A DNA stretch of 64,000 nt from NCBI GenBank assembly GCA_041741095.1, contig JBGSKQ010000133.1, positions 16,713-80,712 of the forward strand, written 5' to 3'. A program made the translations under genes and the position numbers. Below the pieces are notes generated by a model. The model was given only the letters and a program-made list of their open reading frames with translations, was not told where the DNA came from and made no database searches. How positions within the stretch are numbered: position 1 is the stretch's first letter; the number at the start of each line of letters is the position of its first letter. Shown here in pieces: positions 54,817 to 63,702 of this stretch. This DNA is from UBA6168 sp041741095. Lineage in GTDB: Bacteria; Bacteroidota; Bacteroidia; Chitinophagales; Saprospiraceae.

Positions 54817-55635
54817 ATGCAATTAAATTCCATCGTTTTATTAATACTCTTGCCGTTCAGTATATTGAACGAACTTCAGCAGCCAATTACCCATCCAATT
54901 GCCAAACCGGAAGTCGCCTTCTGCGATGAATTGGCGAAAATATTAGCGGGTATGAACGATAATTTCAATGCCCTGAAAGGCAATGAAATGGGCCATAAAA
55001 TCAAATATTGGAACTCAAAAATAAGCCTGTCAAATACCACGTCCAATTATATCATGACCACCTATGATTTTAATGGGAAGCCCCTGACCAATTCCTATTA
55101 TGCCGTACTCGGAGGGGATGTAAGCAAGGATGAAAAACAGCGGCTAATCAAGAACTTTGCCCAGTATTTGGATAACTGTTCGCTGCCCGGTTTCACCCGA
55201 AAAGTGGACGAGGGCATCATGCAATTCACCGACGACCCCGCACTGACCACTGATGCTGCACAGTCCATTCATTGGGTAAACAAGTCGGCGAATATGGAAA
55301 TAGCTTTGACCTACTATTATGATATTATCAATAATAATGACAAGGTCGGTATTATATTTAAAGCCCCTTATAAAGCGGGCGCGGAGGCTCAAAAATCGGG
55401 AAGGAGCAGCACCGCTTCCAAGTTTACCATCAAGAACTTTCTTACCGAAGAAATAATGGGCTATTGGGTGGACTTTGACGGGAAGGAAGTCTATTATTTC
55501 AGCCTAAAACCGAATCAACAGGTTACGATGGACTCCTATACTAGTCATATCTGGCGATTTAAGTCGGCCAAAAGCAGCGCCATCCTACAGACCACCACCC
55601 TTGGAAAAGCGGTGGAAATGCTGGAACTGAAGTAG
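54817..55635 (+). CDS. Exported protein with C-terminal VHL-like beta domain
   Basis: 272 residues. An N-terminal hydrophobic segment (about 4-18) probably serves for export. Residues 25-195 match no family I know. Residues about 200-260 match the von Hippel-Lindau beta domain pattern: FTIKN, W217-x-DFDG, L230-x-P, SYTSHIW (S240, Y241, H244, W246) and RF. In human VHL this domain binds hydroxyproline peptides; here the ligand is unknown and an extracytoplasmic site is likely. There is no VHL alpha domain. Confidence 0.75.
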   Translation: MQLNSIVLLILLPFSILNELQQPITHPIAKPEVAFCDELAKILAGMNDNFNALKGNEMGHKIKYWNSKISLSNTTSNYIMTTYDFNGKPLTNSYYAVLGGDVSKDEKQRLIKNFAQYLDNCSLPGFTRKVDEGIMQFTDDPALTTDAAQSIHWVNKSANMEIALTYYYDIINNNDKVGIIFKAPYKAGAEAQKSGRSSTASKFTIKNFLTEEIMGYWVDFDGKEVYYFSLKPNQQVTMDSYTSHIWRFKSAKSSAILQTTTLGKAVEMLELK

Positions 55636-55984
55636 TGTGGACTTCCATGCTGGCGCAACTTACTGACGCAGGGCATTCTCCTATTTGTTTCTCGGATGTT
55701 TAATCATTGGCTCACCAACTCTTCTTCTCATTGAAAAACGGCACTGTTTATAGAATGCTGTGGGATCACACGCTAAGGCTCCGGCAAGCAGTGCTGTATT
55801 TTTGCAATATGGTAATAGGTAAACGACTATAAAAAATGGACTGGTCATGGATGGGTTGACGGCGGCTTTTGTGTCAATCACCAACTGGGAAGAATACAAG
55901 TCAACCAAAATCCTTGACATTGTGCCAATGAATAAAATGCCTTTTTACTTTAATCAAAACGCCATATTTGCCAAAAAATAGCCT
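55636..55984. other. Gene-free spacer
   Basis: About 350 bases with no convincing gene, strong hairpin or repeat. A near-match -7 box (CATATTTG, 55963-55970) lies just before the next ATG. Confidence 0.5.
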
Positions 55985-56479
55985 ATGCCACTCCCCCTCG
56001 TTGACCAGCAATACCTCATCGAAAAAATGCCCGGCAAGGGCGGCTGGACTTATGTCGTCATTTCGGAAATACCAAAATCGGAGCGGCTGCCCTTGGGTTT
56101 GGTCAGGGTGCGTGGTTTCATTGATTCGTATGAACTGAAACAGTTCAACCTTCTGCCCATGAAAGATGGCCGGATGTTGCTGCCATTGAAGTTGGCCGTT
56201 CGCAAAAAGATTAAGAAACAGGCGGGCGACCAGGTACATGTTGTATTGTACGCCGATGATTCTGCGGTGGAGGTGCCGGACGATTTGCTTGCTTGCCTGC
56301 TGGAATCGCCCAAGGCTTATGCGTTCTTTCAAAGATTGTCGGACAGCAACAAGAAATATTATATTGATTGGATAGAGGAAGCCAAAAAACTGGATACCAA
56401 AGTGGAAAGAATCAGCAAGGCCATCCACCTTTTGGAAAACGGGCGGAGGTTTTATGATTGGCCGGTAAGGGAATTGTAA
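55985..56479 (+). CDS. YdeI/OmdA-type protein with DUF1905 domain
   Basis: 164 residues. N-terminal DUF1905 barrel (GKGGWTYVVISEI...LGLVRVRGFIDSYELKQFNLLPM...GRMLLPLKLAVRKKIKKQ read in parts) followed by the OmdA/YdeI helical tail (ALLESPKAYAFFQRLSDSNK-like, YIDWIEEAKKLDTKVERI). Relatives have been linked to protection against outer-membrane damage or bacteriocins; the molecular role is unclear. Confidence 0.88.
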   Translation: MPLPLVDQQYLIEKMPGKGGWTYVVISEIPKSERLPLGLVRVRGFIDSYELKQFNLLPMKDGRMLLPLKLAVRKKIKKQAGDQVHVVLYADDSAVEVPDDLLACLLESPKAYAFFQRLSDSNKKYYIDWIEEAKKLDTKVERISKAIHLLENGRRFYDWPVREL

Positions 56480-56564
56480 TGTTCACTGATGCATAAGGTA
56501 GATTTTTGCTTTGGTGGCCTTATCCAGAAGGCTCCCTCCAACTTGTAAGATGCAATTCATTCCA

Positions 56565-56572
56565 TAGTTTTG
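56565..56572 (+). promoter_or_regulatory. Full promoter for the GNAT gene
   Basis: TAGTTTTG with TTG at 56543-56545, a 19-base spacing typical of Bacteroidota promoters. It overlaps the TTG at 56570, making that codon unlikely as the start. Confidence 0.6.
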
Positions 56573-56593
56573 CCTTTTGTAAAAACCGTCCAT

Positions 56594-57115
56594 GTGATAA
56601 AAATAGACCGCCCTACCCTAGCCGACCTGCCAGTCCTCACATCGCTGGCCCGCCAGTCATTTCTCGAATCGCACGGGCACAGTGCCGCCGCCGAAGACAT
56701 TGGGCATTATGTGAACAGCAAACTCACAGAAGCGGTTTTTCGCTTTGAGATGCTGGATGAGCGCAATATTTTTCATTGGATCCACCACGAAGGCAGGACA
56801 GCGGGCTATTCTAAAATCATCCTTGATTGCCCTAGTGGGTATGTTGCTCCGCAAAACGTCACAAAACTCGAACGGCTTTATGTTTTGGAAGAATTCCACG
56901 GGCTGGGGATTGGGCTACAATTGTTTGAACACAACCTGCAAATCGCCCAAAACACCAAGCAAGCTGGCATGTGGCTAAACTCTTGGACGGGCAATCACCG
57001 GGCCATTGCGTTTTACCAGAAAATGGGTTTTGAGGTTGTCGGTGAGGCAGATTTCAAGATTTCGGAGCGGCATTCCAACCCAAATTATGTTATGTTTTTG
57101 AGGTTGGATGATTGA
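56594..57115 (+). CDS. GNAT-family N-acetyltransferase
   Basis: 173 residues from a GTG start (reading M-IKIDRPTLADLP). The frame also has a TTG at 56570, but that codon overlaps the -7 box. Acetyl-CoA motif A region LERLYVLEEFHGLGIGLQLFEHNL (Q/R-x-x-G-x-G/A variant GLGIGL) and motif B WTGNHRAIAFYQKMGFEVVGE are clear. Substrate unknown; the form resembles small-molecule or aminoglycoside-type acetyltransferases. Confidence 0.88.
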   Translation: MIKIDRPTLADLPVLTSLARQSFLESHGHSAAAEDIGHYVNSKLTEAVFRFEMLDERNIFHWIHHEGRTAGYSKIILDCPSGYVAPQNVTKLERLYVLEEFHGLGIGLQLFEHNLQIAQNTKQAGMWLNSWTGNHRAIAFYQKMGFEVVGEADFKISERHSNPNYVMFLRLDD

Positions 57116-57268
57116 GAGTTTATTTTCGATTTATCCTTCGCTGTAACGGCCTGAATGATGAATCAGCACTCACAAAGTCGGGGTGAAGTCGCTATGACTA
57201 AAATACAGCGGCCATTTGGGTGAGACAAGAGCAAGGTGCGGGACGGATTGGTGGAATGGGTATGTTTG

Positions 57269-57652
57269 TTATTTCGGAGCGATCATGTCCAATGTTTCCA
57301 CCCTTGCGAAGTGCTTTGTGTTCAAAGTGGCAAGTGTCAGGCTGTGCGCTATGGCAGTTGCAGCAATGGTCAAATCAGCCAAATCAATAAGCATACCTTT
57401 TGCTTTCAACGATTTATAAATCTTGGCAGATTCCGTGGAACATGCAATATCGAAAGGCAAAATGACCAATGTGTTGAAAAGTAAATCCCAGAAAGCATCT
57501 TGAAGGTCGTTGCTGCCAGAAAGGATTTCATAATGGGTTATTGTTGAAATCGCAAAATCATCGTATTGACCGGAAAGCTGGAAGAAGTAGGTACTGGTTT
57601 TGTCCTTTTTGCGAAAATGATCCACCAGCACAGAAGTGTCCAAAAGTATCAT
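57269..57652 (-). CDS. vapC: PIN-domain toxin, VapC-like
   Basis: 127 residues. PIN acidic residues: D5 in MILLDTSVLVDHF, E42, D90 and D93 in DLADLTIAATA, with N111 in TLNTKHF. VapC toxins are RNases that cut tRNA or rRNA. The start overlaps the antitoxin stop by 4 bases (ATGA), indicating translational coupling; the frame is open further upstream but would then run into the antitoxin gene. Confidence 0.9.
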   Translation of the reverse strand: MILLDTSVLVDHFRKKDKTSTYFFQLSGQYDDFAISTITHYEILSGSNDLQDAFWDLLFNTLVILPFDIACSTESAKIYKSLKAKGMLIDLADLTIAATAIAHSLTLATLNTKHFARVETLDMIAPK

Positions 57653-57885
57653 GCCTGACGGAATTGGTTGAGGTGGGCCTTTGCTTGAAGGTAGTTTTGG
57701 TATTCCTGGTCCTTCCAAGTTGGAGCCTGTAATAGGAGCTTTTGCAGCGGTGTCTTTTGCTTTTTTGGCTGATTGGCCTTTAATTGTTGCTGTATCACAA
57801 CGGCTAACTTCTCCAGTTCATTAGCTGGAAGCTGTGCAATAAGTTCCAAGAATTGCTGATAACCGATGCTTATTTTTAAGTCCAT
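57649..57885 (-). CDS. Antitoxin of the VapC-like pair
   Basis: 78 residues, no strong family match by eye. The N-terminal half is helical (FLELIAQLPANELEKLAVVIQQQL) and the C-terminal half basic and extended (PTWKDQEYQNYLQAKAHLNQFRQ), the usual layout of a small antitoxin with a toxin-wrapping tail. Identified mainly by its 4-base overlap with the PIN toxin gene. A TATATTTG box lies just upstream, near where such antitoxins would autoregulate. Confidence 0.8.
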   Translation of the reverse strand: MDLKISIGYQQFLELIAQLPANELEKLAVVIQQQLKANQPKKQKTPLQKLLLQAPTWKDQEYQNYLQAKAHLNQFRQA

Positions 57886-57901
57886 ATAGGCGATTTTATG
57901 A

Positions 57902-57909
57902 CAAATATA
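57902..57909 (-). promoter_or_regulatory. -7 promoter element for the toxin-antitoxin operon
   Basis: TATATTTG on the minus strand, 17 bases before the antitoxin ATG. Confidence 0.5.
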
Positions 57910-58118
57910 GTGAAAGGCATAGAAGGATCAAACTGGTTAGTTCATGATTTACCTCGTTGTCCAAAAGTCTTCCATTAAAAATAACAACACCCGGTTACGA
58001 AATCCAACCAAAGTCGGACAGGCTTATCGGATACCAGATCTATCACGTCTGCCACTTGTGCAAATAAAATCACCCGGTAGGCTATTTTAGTTAACACATG
58101 GCCAACACTACCGATGGC

Positions 58119-58460
58119 CTATGCCTTCCTCACAAATTCGCTTTTCAAGCCCATCGCCCCAAAGCCTTCGATTTTGCAGTCAATGTTGTGGTCGCCCTGT
58201 GCTAGGCGGATGTTTTTGACCTTTGTACCGGCTTTGATGGATTTGGGTGCGCCTTTTACGGGCAGGTCTTTGATGACAATCACGCTATCGCCGTCGAAGA
58301 GTTCCTTGCCGTTGCTGTCGAGCACCTTGGTGGCCCCATCGTCCGTTGCTCCCGCCTCGTCGGGGTTCCATTCGTGGAAACATTCTGGGCAAACCAGTAG
58401 ATTGTCGCTTGGGTAGGTGTATTCGCATTGGCATTTGGGGCAAGGTGGAAATTCTGGCAT
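58119..58460 (-). CDS. yjdM: YjdM/PhnA-family zinc-ribbon protein
   Basis: 113 residues, full family length. N-terminal zinc ribbon (CPKCQC and CPEC) followed by the PhnA beta domain (SNGKELFDGDSVIVIKDLPVKG, IRLAQGDHNIDCKI, GLKSEFVRK). Despite the PhnA name it is not needed for phosphonate breakdown in E. coli and its function is uncertain. A TATCTTTG box lies about 70 bases upstream. Confidence 0.95.
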   Translation of the reverse strand: MPEFPPCPKCQCEYTYPSDNLLVCPECFHEWNPDEAGATDDGATKVLDSNGKELFDGDSVIVIKDLPVKGAPKSIKAGTKVKNIRLAQGDHNIDCKIEGFGAMGLKSEFVRKA

Positions 58461-58528
58461 ATATTGTTTGGATTAAAATGGCGGTATATGTTGTCACATA
58501 CCGGCATGGTTGATTTGGGATGAAGGCG

Positions 58529-58536
58529 CAAAGATA
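58529..58536 (-). promoter_or_regulatory. -7 promoter element for yjdM
   Basis: TATCTTTG followed by CGCC on the minus strand. Confidence 0.5.
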
Positions 58537-58540
58537 GCGA

Positions 58541-59401
58541 TTGGCTGCGACCCTTGTGACTTGTCGGATTGGAGCCGCACCCCTAAAATTCCATATTCCT
58601 TGGTTCGCCCAATATTTCACGGCCATCCAGGATGTCCTCCTTGAGGGGCTGTTTATCAAAAGCGGCCAAACGACGATGCATATATGCTTCTACATCTTCG
58701 ACAACGACAACAACGGCGTTTTCTTTGGAGCCAATTCGGGCGATATTTTGAACTGTAGCCTATTAAACAATACTTGCCTGAAAAACGGGAGTCTTGAAAA
58801 TTTTACGATGGAGATTTTCCTGCAAAAGAGCACCAATTGCTCCATTGCCAATAATATATTATATGCCCGTACATTGAGCCATTACGCCATTGGACAATTT
58901 GGTTATACAACTGTAAACCTCAATATTGATCATAATTTGGTCTTCCGGGAGGGTGGCAATTTGAGTGAATTGATAACGGGCGATCCCGCTGCCCCGCTTC
59001 ATACTAATACCTTGGAACTTGACCCCCTGTTGGTTAATCCAAGCTTACCTTCTCCGGATTTCCATCTGCAATCTTCTTCCCCAGCCATCAACCAGGGAAA
59101 CAATAGCTATGTTGCCGCCAACGAAAAAGAATTGGACATGGGGGACAGGATAGTAAACACGGCAGTTGATCGGGGCGCAGATGAATTTGGTAGCCAAGCT
59201 TGTGCAGCGTCATTTTCCTTAAATGCAATTCTGCCGTCCAACCTATTTCAGGCCATCGGCGATATTTGGTCCAATGGAATTGTCGAGGTGGAAGCCATTG
59301 TCACCTTTCGTGCGCCAGACACCGTATTGGGGCCAGGGTTCCAAGTGCTGCTCGGTGGACAATTCGCAGCGGAAGTTGTTGGCTGCGTGGTATTGCCTTA
59401 A
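58541..59401 (+). pseudogene. Truncated beta-helix (choice-of-anchor Q-like) surface protein
   Basis: Up to 286 residues from a TTG, with no signal peptide and with its first codons overlapping the yjdM promoter region. From about residue 30 it reads as a right-handed beta-helix (NCSIANNILYARTLSHYAI), then the choice-of-anchor Q ending (DPLLVNPSLPSPDFHL, SPAINQGNNSY, DRGADEFG) and a short C-terminal beta domain. Proteins of this kind are normally longer and exported, so this looks like a 3' remnant of a decayed gene. Confidence 0.6.
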
Positions 59402-59430
59402 AGATAATTGAAGCCCTAATAGGACTGTTT

Positions 59431-60759
59431 TCATTTTTCAAATTCCACTATATACTCCGAGCAATATCTCCCCAAGTCAGAATATTTAAAAAATAATCTG
59501 GCACGTTGTCCGAGACGCAAACAGGTACGTTTTTTCGAGATGTCCTCAGGCGTGTTCATTGGTTGGAGGGATGGATACCACATCGTATGGCCGGGCTTGT
59601 CCACCAGCAATTGCGGAGGAGTCCAGTCTTGTGAATGGTTGCCAACACCGAGATCCTGATGAGGGTTGAAGGAAATATACATGCTGCTGCCCAGCCAGGA
59701 TTGGCCTACTACTTTGCCCATGAGCATGACCCAACAGTTCAGGTATTCGTTCCAACTGACAGAAGGCCCCCAATGAAAGCCGCCTGTAGGCGAAGATGCA
59801 GGGCCACCGCCTTCCGACTGTGGGATTTGCAAGGAAGCGACGGGTTTGCCAATGCCGTCCCAGGCTGCGTTGAAACCCTGGCCATCCCAGCGCTTGGCTT
59901 TGCCTTGAGGATTGTCAAGGTCTGCCAAAGCAATACGGGCGACACTGATACACTGACCACCCCATTCTGTGCCTGGGCTATAATTTTGGGCATCGTAAGC
60001 GCCGGGATAGCCATATTCACCGTAGAACAAATACAAGTAATCATCCACCGCAACGGCAGAAGGGTCGCCCACCCCTCCAGCAAATGTTTTGGAAGTATTA
60101 TGTGGCTTGAGGATCATGCGGGGCTGTTTGTCTTCAATGAAGAGGCCCTTGTTTTCCCATGACCAGCCGCCATTGGTGGATTTCATAATGCCGATTCGGC
60201 AGACGGCAGCGGGCGTGATGCGCTCGGTGAGTCCAAGCGGCCAATCTTTGTCAATGTAGCCTTCCCCTGTGGCTGGGTCAAATGGCAGGGTTTCGGGATA
60301 GTTTTCATTGTGGTAAACGGCATAAAGTGTCCGGCCACTGCTGTCCCTTGCATCTTGGTAAACCGTTTCGAACCAGACGGCCCCGTGCAGGCCAGGCGAG
60401 CCTTTTGGGGCATTTTTGGGCATTTGGGGTGGAATAAACTCTTCGGCTCTTTTGGCAAACGCCTGATCTGGATGGCTGCCGCTGGCAAATTTCAAGTCAT
60501 CCGAAAAGCCGCCCCAAACTGGGTCTTCGCCGTATTTGCCTGGAAAAATGCGGAAGGTGTCACCTATCCAAGCCTCGGCCATGTTGCAGTCCACAAAGTT
60601 GTTGAAGCGGAAGGTATCCGTCGGGATGAGTTTGAATTTTGGGGCAACAAATGCATTGGTTTTTTCGGCAGGAGTCTTGTGTTCATTTGCCTGTTTACAG
60701 GAAAGTAACAATAGGATGAAGGAAAGGAAGCAAAAGCCCAATGTGGTTGTCCGTGTCAT
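59431..60759 (-). CDS. Beta-propeller lipoprotein, glycosidase-like
   Basis: 442 residues. Lipobox LLLSC (C21). The rest alternates Trp/Gly-rich blades with acidic turns (AEAWIGDTFRIFPGKYGEDPVWGGF, GGVGDPSAVAVDDYLYLFYGEYG, GGFHWGPSVSWNEYLNCWVML), resembling five-bladed propellers of GH43 or DUF4185 type; substrate and activity are not certain. The start at 60759 is supported by a TACATTTG box at 60778-60785, which would be inside the longer frame to 60852. Confidence 0.8.
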   Translation of the reverse strand: MTRTTTLGFCFLSFILLLLSCKQANEHKTPAEKTNAFVAPKFKLIPTDTFRFNNFVDCNMAEAWIGDTFRIFPGKYGEDPVWGGFSDDLKFASGSHPDQAFAKRAEEFIPPQMPKNAPKGSPGLHGAVWFETVYQDARDSSGRTLYAVYHNENYPETLPFDPATGEGYIDKDWPLGLTERITPAAVCRIGIMKSTNGGWSWENKGLFIEDKQPRMILKPHNTSKTFAGGVGDPSAVAVDDYLYLFYGEYGYPGAYDAQNYSPGTEWGGQCISVARIALADLDNPQGKAKRWDGQGFNAAWDGIGKPVASLQIPQSEGGGPASSPTGGFHWGPSVSWNEYLNCWVMLMGKVVGQSWLGSSMYISFNPHQDLGVGNHSQDWTPPQLLVDKPGHTMWYPSLQPMNTPEDISKKRTCLRLGQRARLFFKYSDLGRYCSEYIVEFEK

Positions 60760-60777
60760 GTCTATTTTGATTTTTGG

Positions 60778-60785
60778 CAAATGTA
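60778..60785 (-). promoter_or_regulatory. -7 promoter element for the propeller lipoprotein
   Basis: TACATTTG followed by CC on the minus strand, 19 bases before the ATG at 60759. Confidence 0.5.
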
Positions 60786-60878
60786 ATGAAATATGCAAGC
60801 CATTGGGAATTGGTGGTTCGGGGGCCGTGAATATGTAAAACATATTGGCCAAACTCCCTCGGCTCTAAGTCATTTTCT

Positions 60879-60886
60879 TAGATTTG
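60879..60886 (+). promoter_or_regulatory. -7 promoter element for the DUF1801 gene
   Basis: TAGATTTG, 20 bases before the ATG at 60907; supports that start over the longer frame from 60793. Confidence 0.5.
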
Positions 60887-60906
60887 TCCGAAAATCAAAC
60901 ATATCA

Positions 60907-61281
60907 ATGGCAAATCTAAAACCTACCACCATAAACGAATACATCCTCGCTGCACCGCCCCAGGCGCAGGAGAAATTGTCAGAAATCCGGGCCATCCTGA
61001 AATCCGTTGCCCCAGATGCGGTAGAGCTGATAAAATGGGGCCAACCGGTCCTCGAGCAAAAACGGATATTGTTTTCCTTCTCGGCCTTTAAATCCCACAT
61101 GAATTTTATGCCCACCGGGCCGGCCATGGAACCTTTTAAATCGGAACTAACAGCTTATAAAACCGGCAAGGATACGATTCAATTCTCCTACGATAAGCCA
61201 CTGCCAAAGGACCTCATCCAAAAAATAGCGGAGCACCGATTGAAAGATGTTTTGGAAAACGATGCGAAGTGGATGTATTAG
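60907..61281 (+). CDS. DUF1801 (YdhG/YjbR-like) protein
   Basis: 124 residues of the DUF1801 fold: TINEYILAAPPQAQEKLSEIRAIL, ELIKWGQPVLEQKRILFSFSAFKSHMNFMPTG (in parts), then KDTIQFSYDKPLPKDLIQKI. Relatives include a B. subtilis protein described as an iron chaperone, but function is unproven. Divergent from the propeller lipoprotein. Confidence 0.88.
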   Translation: MANLKPTTINEYILAAPPQAQEKLSEIRAILKSVAPDAVELIKWGQPVLEQKRILFSFSAFKSHMNFMPTGPAMEPFKSELTAYKTGKDTIQFSYDKPLPKDLIQKIAEHRLKDVLENDAKWMY

Positions 61282-61417
61282 TGAACGATGAACTATAAAT
61301 AGCTTGTCCCGAATTTACTTCGGGAATAAACGATGAACGATGCCAGCCTGTCAGTTTATCTACCTATAGTAGGCAGACAGGTACTTGCAAAACCTTGATT
61401 AATAGGTTTTTGTAAAT
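61282..61417. repeat. Dispersed repeat, copy 2, with nested hairpins
   Basis: GATGAACTATAAAT oligomers, then TCCCGAA/TTCGGGA (61307-61325), CCTGTC/GACAGG (61347-61381) and the palindrome with core TTGATTAATAGGTT (61385-61417) shared with the copy at 26102. Relative to copy 1 it carries about 85 extra bases between oligomers and palindrome. Confidence 0.6.
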
Positions 61418-61484
61418 AATATGGCCTATTTATTTTTTCAAATCCACTTTTAGTATTTCAATTTATTTTCGCAAATACAGAAAT

Positions 61485-63062
61485 TCATCTCATATATTCA
61501 CCATCCCACAATCGCCATATATTCATTGGATTATCATCTTTCAATTCTTCCGGCAAAAGAGCCTGCGGGAAGCCCTGGTAGCAGACGGGCCGTGTAAATC
61601 GCTGAATGGCAGCCGTACCGACCGACGTGCTTCGGCTATCAGTGGTGGCCGGGAAGGGGCCGCCGTGAACCATCGCATAGCAGACTTCCACGCCCGTTGG
61701 GAAGGCGTTGACGATTACCCGGCCCACCTTTTGCGCCAATAAATCCAATAAATCTCGATAATCTTCAAGGTCCTGATTTGTGCCAAAAATACTGGCCGTC
61801 AAATGGCCGCTGAGTTGTGCCGCAACGCTCATCAGTTCTTCCCGACTGCCTGCCTGCACTGCCAGGGTGGATGGCCCAAACACTTCTTCCTCCAGTTTTT
61901 TATTCGTCAAAAAATGGCTGGCGTCAACGCAAAATAGTTGAGCTTCGCCCCGGTTGGCGGCATTGGCAGCTTGGCCCGTCGTCAATCGTTGCACACCGGT
62001 CTGCTCAGCCAACATGCCAAGCCCTTTTTCGTAGGCACTGCAAATGCCTGCCGACAGCATAACGCCTGCCGCCGAATCTTGGATATTGGTGCTCAAGGCA
62101 TCCATAAAAGCCTTCCCATTGGCCGAATTTTCAATGATGGCCAAACCTGGATTGGTGCAGAACTGGCCAACGCCCAAAGTGACCGAGGCGGCCAGCCCTT
62201 TGGCGATTGACTCGCCGTTTTCCCGCATAGCGCCCGGCAATACAAAAACGGGGTTTGTACTGCCCATTTCGGCATAAACGGGAATGGGTTCTGGACGTTG
62301 TGAAGCCGCATCAAAGAGCGCTTTGCCTCCCCGGAACGAACCAGTAAAACCTACCGCTTTTATCATTGGGTGCTTCGCAATGGCCATGCCCACAGCCGTT
62401 GAAACACCATGTACCATGCTGAAAACACCATCGGGCATATTGGCTTTTTCCGCCGCTTTTAAAATGGCCAGCGCTACCATCTCGCAAGTGCCAGGGTGCG
62501 CCGGGTGTGCTTTCACAACAATTGTGCAGCCAGCCGCCAAAGCAGAGACGGTATCGCCCCCGGCTACTGAAAATGCCAGCGGGAAATTGCTGGCCCCAAA
62601 AACGCCGACCGGGCCAATGGACTGTCTCATGCTGCGAATATCGGGACGGGGCAGCGGCTGCCTTTCGGGCAGGGCCGGATCTATGCGGGCGTCCACCCAG
62701 GAACCTTCCCGCAGCACTTGGGCAAATAGTCTTAATTGGAACACTGTGCGGCCCCGCTCGCCCACAAAACGAGCTGAAGGCAAGCCCGATTCGTCGCAAT
62801 ATCGCTGGCCAAGTTCGTCCCCTAAAGCCAAGATTTCGTCGGCAATGGCTTCCAGGAATTGCGCCTTTTCCTCCCCTGTTTTTTTTCTATAAACTTGAAA
62901 AGCAGCAGTTGCTTTTTCAACAGCAGCGTCCATTTCGTCGAGGCTTGCTTCGTAAAACACATGTGGGAGTTCTTCGCCCGTTGCGGGGTTTACCGCATAA
63001 AAGCGGGCAGTGCCGTTGGAACTGGTGGTTTTTCCTATAAAATTGGAACCGGTTAATTTCAT
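61485..63062 (-). CDS. NADP-type aldehyde dehydrogenase (alpha-ketoglutarate semialdehyde-like)
   Basis: 525 residues. Catalytic N159 (GASNFP), E265 (EMGSTNP) and C302 (GQFCTNPG), with the KAHPAHP cofactor segment and VGFTGSFRGG. The layout matches alpha-ketoglutaric semialdehyde dehydrogenases that finish hydroxyproline, arabinose or glucarate catabolism. None of those pathway genes is adjacent, so the natural substrate is open. Confidence 0.93.
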   Translation of the reverse strand: MKLTGSNFIGKTTSSNGTARFYAVNPATGEELPHVFYEASLDEMDAAVEKATAAFQVYRKKTGEEKAQFLEAIADEILALGDELGQRYCDESGLPSARFVGERGRTVFQLRLFAQVLREGSWVDARIDPALPERQPLPRPDIRSMRQSIGPVGVFGASNFPLAFSVAGGDTVSALAAGCTIVVKAHPAHPGTCEMVALAILKAAEKANMPDGVFSMVHGVSTAVGMAIAKHPMIKAVGFTGSFRGGKALFDAASQRPEPIPVYAEMGSTNPVFVLPGAMRENGESIAKGLAASVTLGVGQFCTNPGLAIIENSANGKAFMDALSTNIQDSAAGVMLSAGICSAYEKGLGMLAEQTGVQRLTTGQAANAANRGEAQLFCVDASHFLTNKKLEEEVFGPSTLAVQAGSREELMSVAAQLSGHLTASIFGTNQDLEDYRDLLDLLAQKVGRVIVNAFPTGVEVCYAMVHGGPFPATTDSRSTSVGTAAIQRFTRPVCYQGFPQALLPEELKDDNPMNIWRLWDGEYMR

Positions 63063-63186
63063 ATTATTTGTGGCTGGTCAATATTTTTATTGTCATCAAA
63101 TTTTCAATAGACTTGTTTGAAATTGTCATATTGATGATCAATAAACATGTTCGGATTTAATTACCAACATTCTGTAAAAGTTTTGA

Positions 63187-63253
63187 TTTCGACCGGAAAA
63201 CCCAACCCTTTTAGGGTTTCGAAACCCTAAAAGGGTTGGGTTTTCCGTCGAAA
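63187..63253. repeat. 54-bp perfect palindrome
   Basis: 63194-63247 is an unbroken inverted repeat (27-base arms, no loop; centre TTTCGAAA), extending with one bulge to TTTCGA/TCGAAA at the ends. Lies between two minus-strand genes; it could terminate the gene at 63440 or be a mobile palindromic repeat. Confidence 0.8.
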
Positions 63254-63439
63254 TTATGCACTAACGGCAATCAAATTATTAAATCCGAACAGCTTCAATG
63301 AAGCTTTGCCTGTAAAATTACGAAGGGAATGGTAGCAATTAGGAATGGTATGAGCGATTAGCCACGTTTTTACAATATTGGCAAATTAAAAATTTTGATA
63401 AAAACCCCTGACCTGCCACTTATTTAAACAGGACACACC

Positions 63440-63676
63440 TTATTTAACCTCCTCATATTCAATTTCTTGCGAAGGGATTTTTTGTTGTTGTGACGGAGGC
63501 TTGGCAGCACAGCCGGATGCCCCGCAACAGCCGAAATCGAAAATGGCTTGCACTGCAAAAAAGCCGCCGAAGGCCAGCATAAGCCAGTCGTGGGTGCGGG
63601 TATATTCAAAGATTGCCCATATAGCAATTGCTGCCCGAAGAATGCGCATTAAATGCCAATTTGAAAATAAAGCCAT
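63440..63676 (-). CDS. Small membrane protein with GCCGxxGC motif
   Basis: 78 residues: MALFSNWHLMRILRAAIAIW start, two membrane helices (about 10-27 and 30-46), then FDFGCCGASGCA with three closely spaced cysteines and a Gln/acidic tail. Resembles DUF2892-like or small Bacteroidota membrane proteins; function unknown. The start at 63676 is supported by a TAAGTTTG box at 63703-63710. Confidence 0.75.
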   Translation of the reverse strand: MALFSNWHLMRILRAAIAIWAIFEYTRTHDWLMLAFGGFFAVQAIFDFGCCGASGCAAKPPSQQQKIPSQEIEYEEVK

Positions 63677-63702
63677 GTTATTTAGTTTGGAAAAATAAGT
63701 CG

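Noticed and set aside
55681..55920. 79-residue minus-strand frame in the spacer
   Set aside because: Amino-acid composition looks random, with no domain or promoter; kept as gene-free.
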